Positions 50,163 to 58,704 of a stretch of 64,000 bases of DNA are shown here, one piece after another. The notes under the pieces are model-generated. The model saw only the letters and a program-made list of their open reading frames with translations. It was not told the DNA's origin and did no database searches. The position numbers were made by a program, and so were the translations under genes. The DNA lies in assembly GCF_018882205.1 (NCBI RefSeq), contig NZ_JACVOU010000001.1, forward strand, positions 372,001 through 436,000. Direction: 5' to 3'. Each line of letters opens with the position of its first letter. Positions within the stretch are counted from its first letter, which is position 1. The DNA comes from Polynucleobacter bastaniensis. Lineage in GTDB: Bacteria; Pseudomonadota; Gammaproteobacteria; Burkholderiales; Burkholderiaceae.

Positions 50163-50911
50163 AGCTGGCAGAGGGTGAGTCTAAAAGGCACATCCTCATT
50201 AATGGTCTGCGACTTTTTATCTTGATCGATCTTCAGAAAGCGAATCGATAGTAGATATTTATTGGCGCTGATTTCTGAGAAGAGGGTGTCATCTTCAACA
50301 GCAATGCGCATTAATTGATATACCTTGCCTGATGGAGCCTGTTGATAAGCACCATGATGTGCTACAACATCTTTAGCCTCGCCAGACTGGCGCAGTAGTC
50401 TTAAGAAAATTTGGCAAGCTTCATGCCATGGCAAAAGTGGCGCAACATACTTGTCTAATAACTCCCTACGTTGAGTAGAGGAAGTATTTTTCCAGGCATG
50501 ATAGCTAGGTAAATCAATTGGACTTGTCCCACCAGGAATATTTAATCGAGTCCGAATAGCATTCAGCCACTCACTCTCAGTAATTGCAGCGTTAGGCTTA
50601 CCCACAGACTGATTAATATTTTGCGCAGCTTTGTCAATTTCAGAAAGAGTTTGTGTAAGCGCTTCTTGGTCCACTTTTTGGGAAGACTTTAAACCATTTA
50701 AAGTGTATTTTTGACGTTCAAATTCTTTGAGGAGCAGGGATTTGATATCGCCTCGAGAACCAATATCACCTAAGTCAAACAACATGGCAATAGCATTGTG
50801 GTGTAGCTCGGGATCATCGGATCGGAGGAAGTGATTAAAGCGGGCGAACAAATACTCTAGCCGAAGCATGCTTCGAACTAATTCATTGAAGGGGTACTCG
50901 TAAACAATCAC
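50159..50911 (-). CDS. zapD: cell division protein ZapD
   Basis: ZapD (YacF) bundles FtsZ filaments and supports Z-ring assembly. The 250-residue protein starts MIVYEYPFNELVRSMLRLEYLF, the family signature, followed by a mostly helical domain and a C-terminal beta domain (KVYQLMRIAV and LSIRFLKI). The start codon is GTG. It follows coaE by 11 bases in the minus-strand run of prepilin peptidase, coaE and zapD, a common proteobacterial order. Confidence 0.94.
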   Translation of the reverse strand: MIVYEYPFNELVRSMLRLEYLFARFNHFLRSDDPELHHNAIAMLFDLGDIGSRGDIKSLLLKEFERQKYTLNGLKSSQKVDQEALTQTLSEIDKAAQNINQSVGKPNAAITESEWLNAIRTRLNIPGGTSPIDLPSYHAWKNTSSTQRRELLDKYVAPLLPWHEACQIFLRLLRQSGEAKDVVAHHGAYQQAPSGKVYQLMRIAVEDDTLFSEISANKYLLSIRFLKIDQDKKSQTINEDVPFRLTLCQL

Positions 50912-50922
50912 AAGCCTATATT

Positions 50923-51609
50923 CTATGACGAACTTAAAGGTTCTTCTAAAATTTTGAGCAATTGTTGGTGTAGTTTTAAAACTGCTGGTTTGAGCTCATC
51001 TAAGCCACCCTGATTTTCAATAACAGTATTGGCCAGTGTTAGACGATCATTTCTGGTAGTTTGTGCTTTGAGAATATTTTCCACATCGGAGCGTGTCATA
51101 TTGTTGCGGTGCATCACTCGTTGAATTTGGGTTTCTTCTGGGCAATCCACCACCACAAGATGGTCAATGAACTTGATCCAAAATCCAGATTCAATTAGCA
51201 GGGGAACCACAAAAACCAGGTAGGGCACTCCAGACTTCGCTAGTTCAAGAGCTTGCTTGGCAGTTTCCTCTTGAATTAAGGGGTGGGTGATTTGCTCTAA
51301 AACCTGGCGTGCGCTAGGATCTTCGAATACTACAGACCGCATTTTGGGTCGATCAAGAGCGCCTTGGGGATCAATAAAGTCGGCACCGAAAGCCTTGGTA
51401 ATCAATGGAATGGCTCTTCCACCAGGAGCAGTGATTTGATGTGCGATCTTATCTGTATCAATGATCCCGGCTCCATGCCCACCCAGCAGGTTACCCACTT
51501 CCGTTTTGCCAGACCCAATGCCACCTGTTAAGCCAATGAGAGGAATTTCCCCTTTCAAGGCTTTTAGATCAGATTGGGCAGAATCCAAGTTTGAATGAGT
51601 TGAGACCAT
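50923..51609 (-). CDS. coaE: dephospho-CoA kinase
   Basis: CoaE phosphorylates dephospho-CoA in the last step of CoA synthesis. The P-loop is GLTGGIGSGKTEVGNLL, the substrate motif IDTDKIAHQI follows, and the LID/CoA regions show HPLIQEE, FVVPLLIESGFW and VDCPEETQIQRVMHRN. An N-terminal tail of about 22 residues precedes the P-loop. If the ATG at 51609 is used, the gene overlaps the upstream prepilin peptidase gene by 46 bases. A TTG at 51588 is a possible shorter start. Confidence 0.95.
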   Translation of the reverse strand: MVSTHSNLDSAQSDLKALKGEIPLIGLTGGIGSGKTEVGNLLGGHGAGIIDTDKIAHQITAPGGRAIPLITKAFGADFIDPQGALDRPKMRSVVFEDPSARQVLEQITHPLIQEETAKQALELAKSGVPYLVFVVPLLIESGFWIKFIDHLVVVDCPEETQIQRVMHRNNMTRSDVENILKAQTTRNDRLTLANTVIENQGGLDELKPAVLKLHQQLLKILEEPLSSS

Positions 51610-52064
51610 AACAACTCAATGATGCCAGCAATAACTAAAAAGGGGCCAAAAGGAAATGCTTCCCGTAAATGGTCTCTTCGCAATTTGAGCCAAATGATGC
51701 CACCCAGCACCCCTGTAACAGAAGCCATAAGGAGGATGCTAGGTAGGGTGCTCCAGCCTAGCCATGCACCCAGCGCCGCTAAGAGCTTCGCGTCACCCAT
51801 ACCAATCCCATCCCGGCTTTTCAGGAGGCGATAGCTAGTATTTAATGCCCATAAAAAACCATACCCTAGAAATGCTCCAATAAATGCTGAGCTTGGGGTA
51901 GTAAAGCGCAAGTCTGAGAATGCGTTAAAAGCAATCCCTAGAATAATCAAGGGGAGGGTGATTACATTCGGCAGGCGGAAAGTGCGCCAATCAATATAAG
52001 CTAAGTACAGCAAAGCCAGTATCAGCAGAGATTGAATTATCAAGATACTTACTGTGGGATCCAC
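51564..52064 (-). CDS. single-domain prepilin peptidase (A24 family)
   Basis: A 166-residue membrane aspartic peptidase of about six helices. The catalytic aspartates are in IDWRTFRLPN (near residue 26) and GIGMGDAKLLAALGAWLGW (near 90). The N-terminal methyltransferase-type domain with paired CxxC motifs found in full PilD/GspO is absent, so this is a cut-down form closer to TadV or short GspO proteins. The GTG start shares one base with the GspF-like stop (TAGTG). Expected role is cleavage of type IV pilin-like leader peptides. Confidence 0.85.
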   Translation of the reverse strand: MDPTVSILIIQSLLILALLYLAYIDWRTFRLPNVITLPLIILGIAFNAFSDLRFTTPSSAFIGAFLGYGFLWALNTSYRLLKSRDGIGMGDAKLLAALGAWLGWSTLPSILLMASVTGVLGGIIWLKLRRDHLREAFPFGPFLVIAGIIELLWSQLIQTWILPNLI

Positions 52065-53122
52065 TAAACGATTTGCCCTAAGTTAAAAATGGGTAGATAT
52101 AGGATTATGACTAAGCTGCCAATAATGGCGCCAACAAATAGAATTAATGCGGGCTCTAAACTTTGACTGAGTGCACTGAGTCGGCTACTTAGCTGGGAGC
52201 CCAGTGTGATAGCACGCTTATTAAGCATCTCAGCCAATGCGCCACTTTCAGCGCCGATGTGAAGTAGCAGTAATGTCTCTACATCAAGAATTCTTGACTG
52301 AGGATCGGCTCGTTTGAGTGATTCTCCCAAGGGCCAGCCACGAGTAAGATGTTTAAATATCTCGGCACTAAAGTCATGACTCACCCAGTGATTGGAGGAT
52401 TGTGCGGTAACTCTCAGAGCATCTGGGAGCGGTAAACCCGTTTCCAATAAATGGCCCAAGGTACGACACCAGTGACTCAGCGTTGCCAGTCTAAAGAGAT
52501 TGCCAAAGAATGGCATGCGCAATAAGAGGGCATCACAGTATTTTTGGAGTGAGCTTAATTTGAGCCAGGTATACACAAAGCCTGTAGCCATTAAGAGAAT
52601 GCCCAGCAATATTTCTATAAAGTAATTTTGGACACCTGTTGAGATAGAGATGAGGACTCTGGTTGGGGTTGGTAGCTCAGCCTGAAAATGTCCAAAGACT
52701 TCTTTAAACACCGGCACAACCCAGATCATCATCACCAAGACAAGTAGAAAAGATGTTCCTAAAGTAATGATGGGATACGTTAGGGACTGCTGTATTTTTC
52801 TTCGTAGCTCAATCTGGGCTTCGAGTTGTTGTGAAATTGTGCGTAGCGCCAAGCCAAGATCACCGGTTCTCTCGCTAACCCTGATGAGATTAGAAAATTC
52901 TGGGGAGAATTTTCCATCTTGTGCGCTTAGGCAAAAAGAAAAGCTATTGCCCTTTTGAAGCTGTGTACGAACATCCTCTAGCCAAGCCTGCCAGGATTTT
53001 GGTGCAGATTGAATTAGTAGCTGGATGGCATTAAGCAAGGGAAGTCCAGCCTGAAGCAGGGCGAGCATCTGCTCTGCAAAATGGAGTTGCTCAGATTTGC
53101 TAAGTGTTTTTTTGAAAAGCAT
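52064..53122 (-). CDS. type II secretion/type IV pilus inner-membrane protein (GspF/PilC)
   Basis: Platform protein of 352 residues with two repeated cytoplasmic GspF domains. The first (about 10-130) has FAEQMLALLQAGLPLLNAI, the second (about 205-325) has SHWCRTLGHLLETGLPLPDAL. Three hydrophobic helices lie around 115-140, 165-190 and 320-345. It is shorter than the roughly 400-residue PilC. It sits between the GspE-like ATPase and the prepilin peptidase. No pilin gene is adjacent, so PilC or GspF cannot be distinguished. Confidence 0.88.
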   Translation of the reverse strand: MLFKKTLSKSEQLHFAEQMLALLQAGLPLLNAIQLLIQSAPKSWQAWLEDVRTQLQKGNSFSFCLSAQDGKFSPEFSNLIRVSERTGDLGLALRTISQQLEAQIELRRKIQQSLTYPIITLGTSFLLVLVMMIWVVPVFKEVFGHFQAELPTPTRVLISISTGVQNYFIEILLGILLMATGFVYTWLKLSSLQKYCDALLLRMPFFGNLFRLATLSHWCRTLGHLLETGLPLPDALRVTAQSSNHWVSHDFSAEIFKHLTRGWPLGESLKRADPQSRILDVETLLLLHIGAESGALAEMLNKRAITLGSQLSSRLSALSQSLEPALILFVGAIIGSLVIILYLPIFNLGQIV

Positions 53123-53127
53123 TCAGA

Positions 53128-54198
53128 CTAATGCCAAGTGCCAAGCTCGGCATCTAGCGATATCTGATCTACTAAGCCGGACTTGAGTAGTTGCATTCCT
53201 GCTGAGTGGATATCAAGCGCTTGAGCTGATTCAAATAAATGTTTGCTTCCCAGCACCTCATGGACGCCAATACGTCCAAAATAGCCAGATCCCTTACAAA
53301 GCTTACAAGGCGCCTTACTCAGGTTGAGATTACATTGATTGCAGAGTTTACGAATTAATCTTTGAGAACTGACGCAGCGAAGACAAGATTTAATAGACTC
53401 TTGATCTACCCCGAGGCTTTTAAGTCGGCTTAATGCACCAATGGCATTACGTGTATGAAGAGTACTTAAAACTAAATGCCCGGTTTGTGCTGCCTGAATA
53501 GCAAGCTGTGCACTGGCGGAATCCCGTATTTCACCAATCATGATGACGTCTGGATCTTGGCGCAGGAGTGCGCGAATAATAGTTAGAAAATCTAACCCTG
53601 CTTTTGGGTGATAAGCTACTTGATTTATTCCAGGTAGTCGAATTTCAATCGGATCTTCAACCGAGCAAATATTGCGTTGCACGTGATTCAATGAGCTCAA
53701 ACAGCTGTACAAGGTTCGCGTCTTACCGCTTCCGGTAGGCCCCGTCACCAGAATCAATCCATTGGTTTGGCTAATGGACTCTTGAACTATTCCTAGTTGC
53801 TCTGGCAGTAAGCCAATTTGATCCAGCGCCAACTCTTCCAAACGGCTAGGCAAAATACGTACAACCGCTTTTTCACCATGCAAGGTGGGAAGAATGGATA
53901 CTCGGCAATCGATATTGGGGTGGCTAAAGTCATAGCCAATCACAAGGCGACCATCTTGAGGAAGACGTTTTTCTGCAATATCAAGACGTGCCAATATTTT
54001 GATGCGCGTGATTAGACGTTCATGAAAATCAATGGGGTATTGGTTTTGTAGAGTGAGGCGACCATCGATCCTCGTGCGCACTACTGTTTCTTGAGATCTC
54101 GCCTCAATATGAATATCCGTAGCCCGATTATTTAATGCATTAACAGCGATGTCATGCCAAGTCCGAATAATGTGAGAGTCATGCAGTAAGTCGCTCAA
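53128..54198 (-). CDS. type II secretion/type IV pilus assembly ATPase (GspE/PilB), short form
   Basis: Secretion ATPase of 356 residues. DIHIEARSQETVVRTRIDG opens the N2 domain, Walker A is GPTGSGKTRTLYS, the Asp box is EDPIEIRLPGINQV, Walker B is RQDPDVIMIGEIRD and the His box is HLVLSTLHTRNAIGAL. A four-cysteine zinc motif (CNQCNLN and CKLC) is near the C-terminus. The N-terminal N1 domain of full PilB is missing. The start is a TTG overlapping the CorC-like stop (TTGA), with no ATG nearby. Confidence 0.88.
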   Translation of the reverse strand: MSDLLHDSHIIRTWHDIAVNALNNRATDIHIEARSQETVVRTRIDGRLTLQNQYPIDFHERLITRIKILARLDIAEKRLPQDGRLVIGYDFSHPNIDCRVSILPTLHGEKAVVRILPSRLEELALDQIGLLPEQLGIVQESISQTNGLILVTGPTGSGKTRTLYSCLSSLNHVQRNICSVEDPIEIRLPGINQVAYHPKAGLDFLTIIRALLRQDPDVIMIGEIRDSASAQLAIQAAQTGHLVLSTLHTRNAIGALSRLKSLGVDQESIKSCLRCVSSQRLIRKLCNQCNLNLSKAPCKLCKGSGYFGRIGVHEVLGSKHLFESAQALDIHSAGMQLLKSGLVDQISLDAELGTWH

Positions 54199-55484
54199 TC
54201 TTGGTTCGTTTGAGCGAGGGGCTGGTATAGCTTCACTGTTTTTACGCCCTGCTCATCAAACTGCACGATTTCCATCACCACGCCAGCAATTCGAATGCTG
54301 ACATCGTAATCAGGAATAGCTTCGAGCTTTTCTAGAATTAGACCATTTAAGGTGCGCGGCCCATCGAGTGGGAGATCCAACTTCAGAAGGCGATTTAAAT
54401 CTCGCAATGAGGCGGTACCGCTAGCAAGGTAAGTTCCATCAGCAAGCCAATGAGGTTCATTAGATAGATTAGAGAACGAGGTAGTGAACTCGCCGATAAG
54501 TTCCTCAACAATGTCTTCAAAAGTTACTAGACCGAGGACTTCGCCATATTCATTTACGACTAAGCTAAGTCGCTGTTGGTTGTCTTGGAAAAATTGCATC
54601 TGCTGCAGAACAGGCGTACCACTAGGAATAAAATAGGGCACGTTGAGCAGAGATCTGAAGTCTTCATGATGAAGCTCTGCATTACCTAGTAATGAGAGTG
54701 CTTTTTTTACAGATAGAATGCCGACAATGCGCTCAGAGTCGCCATCACATACTGGAAGTTTGTTGTGATAGCAGGTTTCTAATTGTTCTATCACCTCGTC
54801 AATTGGCCGAGAGAGATCTAATACTTCGATTTTGGAACGCGGTGTCATCACATCATCAACCAAAATATTTTCAAGATTGAAAAGATTTAGCAAGATATTG
54901 CGATGGTGTGCAGAAACAAATCGATTAGATTCTAAAACTAAGCTACGCAACTCTTCTTTGCTCATGACTCCCTTGTCAGTTGAAGCTTGTAATCCTGAGA
55001 CCTTCATCAACCCTGATACAAAGCTATTAATGAACCAGAGTAGTGGTTTGAGTACAAAGGTGAGAGGAAGAATGAGCCAGCCAACATTACTCGCAATTTT
55101 TTCTGGAAAGGCTGCGCCGATTACTTTTGGAGTGATCTCACTAAAAATAATGATGAGTAGAGCAACAACCAAGGTGGCAATGGATAACACCAGGCCGCTA
55201 TCGCCAAAAATATGTAAAGCAATACCAGTAACTAAAATTGGTAGGATGGTATTGATGAGGTTATTAGATATCAGCAATACTGAAAGCAGTGAATCCATTC
55301 GCTTTAATAGTCGTTCGGCAAGTGCAGCTCCAGCATTACCACCATGAGCCATGGCCCGCAGGCGATGACGATTGGATGACAGCATGCTGGTTTCGGCCAT
55401 CGAAAAGAAGCCGGATAGTGCGAGTAAAAATAGGACTAATGCGACTTGGCTAATAAAAGGCCAATCATCAAAAAAAGTGTCCAT
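54195..55484 (-). CDS. HlyC/CorC family transporter-like protein (DUF21-CBS-CorC)
   Basis: A membrane protein of about 429 residues. The N-terminal DUF21/CNNM domain has three or four helices and the family AETSMLSSNRHRLRAMA. A pair of CBS domains follows (DDVMTPRSKIEVLDL; VLGLVTFEDIVEELIGE) and a CorC_HlyC domain ends the protein. Family members are linked to magnesium and cobalt efflux; the hemolysin label is historical. I start at the ATG at 55484; an upstream TTG at 55517 would add eleven residues. It heads the minus-strand run with gspE-like, gspF-like, peptidase, coaE and zapD. Confidence 0.88.
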   Translation of the reverse strand: MDTFFDDWPFISQVALVLFLLALSGFFSMAETSMLSSNRHRLRAMAHGGNAGAALAERLLKRMDSLLSVLLISNNLINTILPILVTGIALHIFGDSGLVLSIATLVVALLIIIFSEITPKVIGAAFPEKIASNVGWLILPLTFVLKPLLWFINSFVSGLMKVSGLQASTDKGVMSKEELRSLVLESNRFVSAHHRNILLNLFNLENILVDDVMTPRSKIEVLDLSRPIDEVIEQLETCYHNKLPVCDGDSERIVGILSVKKALSLLGNAELHHEDFRSLLNVPYFIPSGTPVLQQMQFFQDNQQRLSLVVNEYGEVLGLVTFEDIVEELIGEFTTSFSNLSNEPHWLADGTYLASGTASLRDLNRLLKLDLPLDGPRTLNGLILEKLEAIPDYDVSIRIAGVVMEIVQFDEQGVKTVKLYQPLAQTNQD

Positions 55485-55601
55485 CAGTTGTGCCTGCAAA
55501 GAATAAGGAACAACCAATATAGCAAAGTGCCATTTCGCTCGCTATAGCTATATCGGAATCCTGTGAGAATTTATCCCTCAATCTGTGTCAGAATCTTCTG
55601 C

Positions 55602-56096
55602 ATGTCTAGCCTTGGATCAATCGAGTATTGCGTTATATCCGCCCCTTTTGGGCATCTAGGCGTGCAAACAGAGCTAGTGGACGGGAGTTTGATGATCTCA
55701 AAAATCGATTATCTGCCGCCAGATACTGCCTTGATTTCCCCGGGAAATGCCTTGGCGAAAGCTTTCTCAAAGCAGTGTGCTCAATACTTCAATGACGCTT
55801 CATCAACATTTGATGTCCCGCTCAAGCCTGCCGGAACAGCCCACCAGCAAAAAGTCTGGAATGCTACTCTGGGCATTGAGGTGGGAAAGGTAATGACCTA
55901 TGGGGAGATTGCAAAAAAGATTAAAAGTGGGCCTCGTGCAGTTGGGACCGCTTGCGGTGCCAATCCTTACCCTTTGGTGACCCCTTGCCATAGAGTAGTT
56001 TCCGCTCAAGGTCTTGGGGGTTTTATGAAAGAGAATAGTCCGGGCTTTTATCGCCAGATCAAAATTTGGCTTTTAAAGCACGAGGGTGTGCTCTAA
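55602..56096 (+). CDS. ogt: methylated-DNA--[protein]-cysteine S-methyltransferase
   Basis: Repairs O6-alkylguanine by suicide transfer to its own cysteine. The active site PCHRVVS is present after NPYPLVT, with the helix-turn-helix TYGEIAKKIKSGPRAVGTACGANP. I start at the ATG at 55602 (MSSLGSIEYCV), giving 164 residues, the size of Ogt. An upstream GTG at 55563 would add 13 residues. No Ada regulatory domain is present. Its stop overlaps the convergent squalene synthase-like stop by four bases. Confidence 0.93.
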   Translation: MSSLGSIEYCVISAPFGHLGVQTELVDGSLMISKIDYLPPDTALISPGNALAKAFSKQCAQYFNDASSTFDVPLKPAGTAHQQKVWNATLGIEVGKVMTYGEIAKKIKSGPRAVGTACGANPYPLVTPCHRVVSAQGLGGFMKENSPGFYRQIKIWLLKHEGVL

Positions 56097-57070
56097 GTAT
56101 TTTTTGCTGAGAGTTTTCTGAGTTGCTTAGATGCCGCATAAAAGAATGATTTCATCAGGAGTTCATTCCCAGTCGCGATCTTTGTGAAGGCATAAAAAAT
56201 CCAAACAGAATTTCTAGAAAGTTTTACCTCAGACTGATTACTAAATTCTTTTCTACTGGCAATTTTTTCAAGTGTCATTACGGCAAGCCCAAAGGCTAGG
56301 AAGCAGAAGCGCCTCATGCCTATTTCATTCTCCGGAAGCAAAATAATGTAGCTCATAGAGTCTTGAAGTTTTTCATAGGCAATCTTCAGAAGCTCTACTT
56401 GGCTCATCTGCGCTGGCTTCCAGGAAACGCCACGTGCACGATCTGCTGGTGAGTCTTTTAAAATATTGGTCATTTGCAAGGCTTGACCAAAAGCGATGGC
56501 TAATTGCTCATGTCCTTGAATGCGTTTTGCAAACTCTGGCGAGTAATGGCTAAAGATGTTTGTGAGCAACTCTCCCACTACGCCAGCTACCACGTAGCAA
56601 TACTCTTCAAATTCTGCAAGGTCTCTTAAACCCTCTTGCTTTTGTCGACTATGAAAATGGGACATACCATCAGACATAATCGAAACACAGCGGCTAATAG
56701 CTGTCCGATCTCTATCCGGGAAAGTATGTAGAATCCGCAGAACAGTAGGGGTGTGCGCAATTAAATCCAGCTCATCAATATTGGAGTAGCCTCTTAAGGC
56801 ATCTAGGCAGGGGCTTACAAATGACGCTACTGGAATAGTCCCTAGCGTTGCCTCCAAAAATAGCTTAGATAAATTCTGCTTTTCTGCTGGATTGAGCTCA
56901 GCCGCATCCTCGATTGTATCGACAATACGGCACAGCAAGTAGGTGTTGCCAACTACCACCTCAATCTCTGGTGGCAAGAGAGGAATGGTGAGCGCAAAAG
57001 TGCGCGATACAGAACCCAAAATCGCTTTTTGATAGGCTAAATCGCTATTGGGGTTCTCTTTAGGGTGCAT
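56093..57070 (-). CDS. squalene/phytoene synthase family protein (probable squalene synthase)
   Basis: A 325-residue prenyl-condensing enzyme. The first aspartate-rich motif is in CRIVDTIEDAAE (DTIED) and the second is in MTNILKDSPADRARG (D-x3-D form). SRTFALTIPLLPPE at the N-terminus is typical of squalene synthases that join two farnesyl diphosphates. A related HpnC/HpnD pair or hopene cyclase is not in the window. The ATG at 57070 is preferred over a GTG at 57082 because a GGGGTG site is well placed for it. Function as squalene synthase is probable, not proven. Confidence 0.82.
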   Translation of the reverse strand: MHPKENPNSDLAYQKAILGSVSRTFALTIPLLPPEIEVVVGNTYLLCRIVDTIEDAAELNPAEKQNLSKLFLEATLGTIPVASFVSPCLDALRGYSNIDELDLIAHTPTVLRILHTFPDRDRTAISRCVSIMSDGMSHFHSRQKQEGLRDLAEFEEYCYVVAGVVGELLTNIFSHYSPEFAKRIQGHEQLAIAFGQALQMTNILKDSPADRARGVSWKPAQMSQVELLKIAYEKLQDSMSYIILLPENEIGMRRFCFLAFGLAVMTLEKIASRKEFSNQSEVKLSRNSVWIFYAFTKIATGNELLMKSFFYAASKQLRKLSAKNT

Positions 57071-57132
57071 GGCGGAATTCACCCCTGAATTATGTCAGAC
57101 CAGCATGCCCAAATTTAACCCTAATTGCTTAA

Positions 57133-57159
57133 ATGACATAAGTAACAAAGCCATATAAT
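57133..57159 (+). promoter_or_regulatory. candidate promoter of the sodium:solute symporter gene
   Basis: A perfect TATAAT (57154-57159) lies 30 bases before the ATG. ATGACA (57133-57138, five of six) is a possible -35 box but the spacer is only 15 bases. AAGGAG (57173-57178) is the ribosome site. Confidence 0.5.
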
Positions 57160-57188
57160 TTGTGCAAATTCCAAGGAGAAATTAGGCG

Positions 57189-58622
57189 ATGTTGATTTGG
57201 TTTGTCATCATCTATTGGGTGGTTTCTGTAGGTATCGGCCTATGGGCTGCGCTTAGAGTCAAAAATACTGCTGACTTTGCCGCAGCAGGTCATAGTCTTC
57301 CTTTGCCTATTGTTACCGCTACCGTATTTGCCACTTGGTTTGGCTCGGAGGCAGTTTTAGGCATTCCTGCAACCTTCTTAAAAGAGGGTTTAGGCGGAAT
57401 CGTATCTGACCCCTTTGGCTCATCCTTATGCCTCATATTGGTGGGCCTTTTTTTTGCTCGTCACCTCTATAACCGTCGAATGCTTACTATCGGTGATTTC
57501 TTTAGAGAGAAATACGGTCGTACGGTTGAAGTGCTGGTGACCCTTTGTATTGTGATTTCGTATTTAGGTTGGGTTTCAGCTCAAATTAAAGCACTCGGCT
57601 TGGTTTTTAATGTAGTTTCCGATGGCAGTATTACGCAAACTGCCGGTATGTTGATTGGTGCTGGGAGTGTGCTGATTTATACCTTGTTTGGCGGTATGTG
57701 GTCGGTAGCCATAACCGATTTCATCCAGATGATCATTATTGTGGTGGGCATGCTCTATATCGGTGGAGAAATGACAACCCAAGCTGGAGGGGTGGGTATC
57801 GTTTTCGATCATGCACTCGCAGCAGGTCAATTTTCTAATTTTTGGCCTGATATGAACTTAGCCTCCATTCTGGGTTTTACTGCGGCTTTGTGCACCATGA
57901 TGTTAGGCTCCATTCCCCAGCAGGATGTCTTTCAGCGGATTACCTCTTCTAAAAACGTCAACATTGCTGTTCAGGCAGCCTTATTGGGTGGAGTCTTGTA
58001 TTTCGTATTTGCTTTTGTGCCGCTATACCTGGCTTATTCAGCAACCATCATTAGTCCTGATTTGGTAAAGCAGTACATAGACAGTGATCCACAAATGATT
58101 TTGCCTAAGCTTATCCTTAATCATGCTCCACTGATTGCACAGGTCATGTTTTTTGGCGCCTTACTGTCAGCAATTAAAAGTTGTGCCAGTGCCACTTTGT
58201 TAGCGCCCTCTGTCACTTTCGCTGAAAATATTGTGCGAGGGTTTTTTAAGCATTTAACTGATCAGCACTTACTGAAGATTATGCGAATCACCGTTCTCTG
58301 TTTTACGGTAGCGGTTACCTTTTTTGCAATTAATTCAGAACTATCTATTTTTAAGATGGTTGAAAATGCCTACAAGATCACCCTAGTGGCAGCTTTTGTT
58401 CCCCTGGCATTCGGCGTGTATTGGTCAAGAGCAAATTCTTTGGGCGGTTTGTTAGCTGTTTTAGGGGGTTTGGTGACTTGGATTAGCTGCGAAATCATTG
58501 CCCCGACAGCAATTCTGCCTCCTCAATTGGCTGGTCTTTTAGTCAGTATTGTCGGCATGCTATTGGGTGGATTGATAGCAAGACCGAGTCCAATAACAAG
58601 CTTGGGCGCATTGGATAAGTAG
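57189..58622 (+). CDS. sodium:solute symporter (SSS) family protein
   Basis: A 477-residue polytopic membrane protein with about 13 hydrophobic segments. Family features: NTADFAAAGHSLPLP, ATVFATWFGSEAVLGIPATF, the TM5-6 segment LIYTLFGGMWSVAITDFIQM and MMLGSIPQQDVFQRITSSKN. These resemble sodium-coupled transporters of the PutP/PanF group. The substrate cannot be assigned. It is divergent from the squalene synthase-like gene and 82 bases upstream of a ketopantoate reductase-like gene. Confidence 0.88.
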   Translation: MLIWFVIIYWVVSVGIGLWAALRVKNTADFAAAGHSLPLPIVTATVFATWFGSEAVLGIPATFLKEGLGGIVSDPFGSSLCLILVGLFFARHLYNRRMLTIGDFFREKYGRTVEVLVTLCIVISYLGWVSAQIKALGLVFNVVSDGSITQTAGMLIGAGSVLIYTLFGGMWSVAITDFIQMIIIVVGMLYIGGEMTTQAGGVGIVFDHALAAGQFSNFWPDMNLASILGFTAALCTMMLGSIPQQDVFQRITSSKNVNIAVQAALLGGVLYFVFAFVPLYLAYSATIISPDLVKQYIDSDPQMILPKLILNHAPLIAQVMFFGALLSAIKSCASATLLAPSVTFAENIVRGFFKHLTDQHLLKIMRITVLCFTVAVTFFAINSELSIFKMVENAYKITLVAAFVPLAFGVYWSRANSLGGLLAVLGGLVTWISCEIIAPTAILPPQLAGLLVSIVGMLLGGLIARPSPITSLGALDK

Positions 58623-58704
58623 GGCCTCAATATTTTATTGCACCCCTAAATGTTCTCCTCTAATATGAGATTAATTAAAAATTATTTATCTTTATGGAGT
58701 TCCT

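Noticed and set aside
55543-55552. Ten-base palindrome TATAGCTATA between the CorC-like gene and ogt.
   Set aside because: Short, AT-rich and expected by chance in intergenic DNA; may simply overlap a -10 region.
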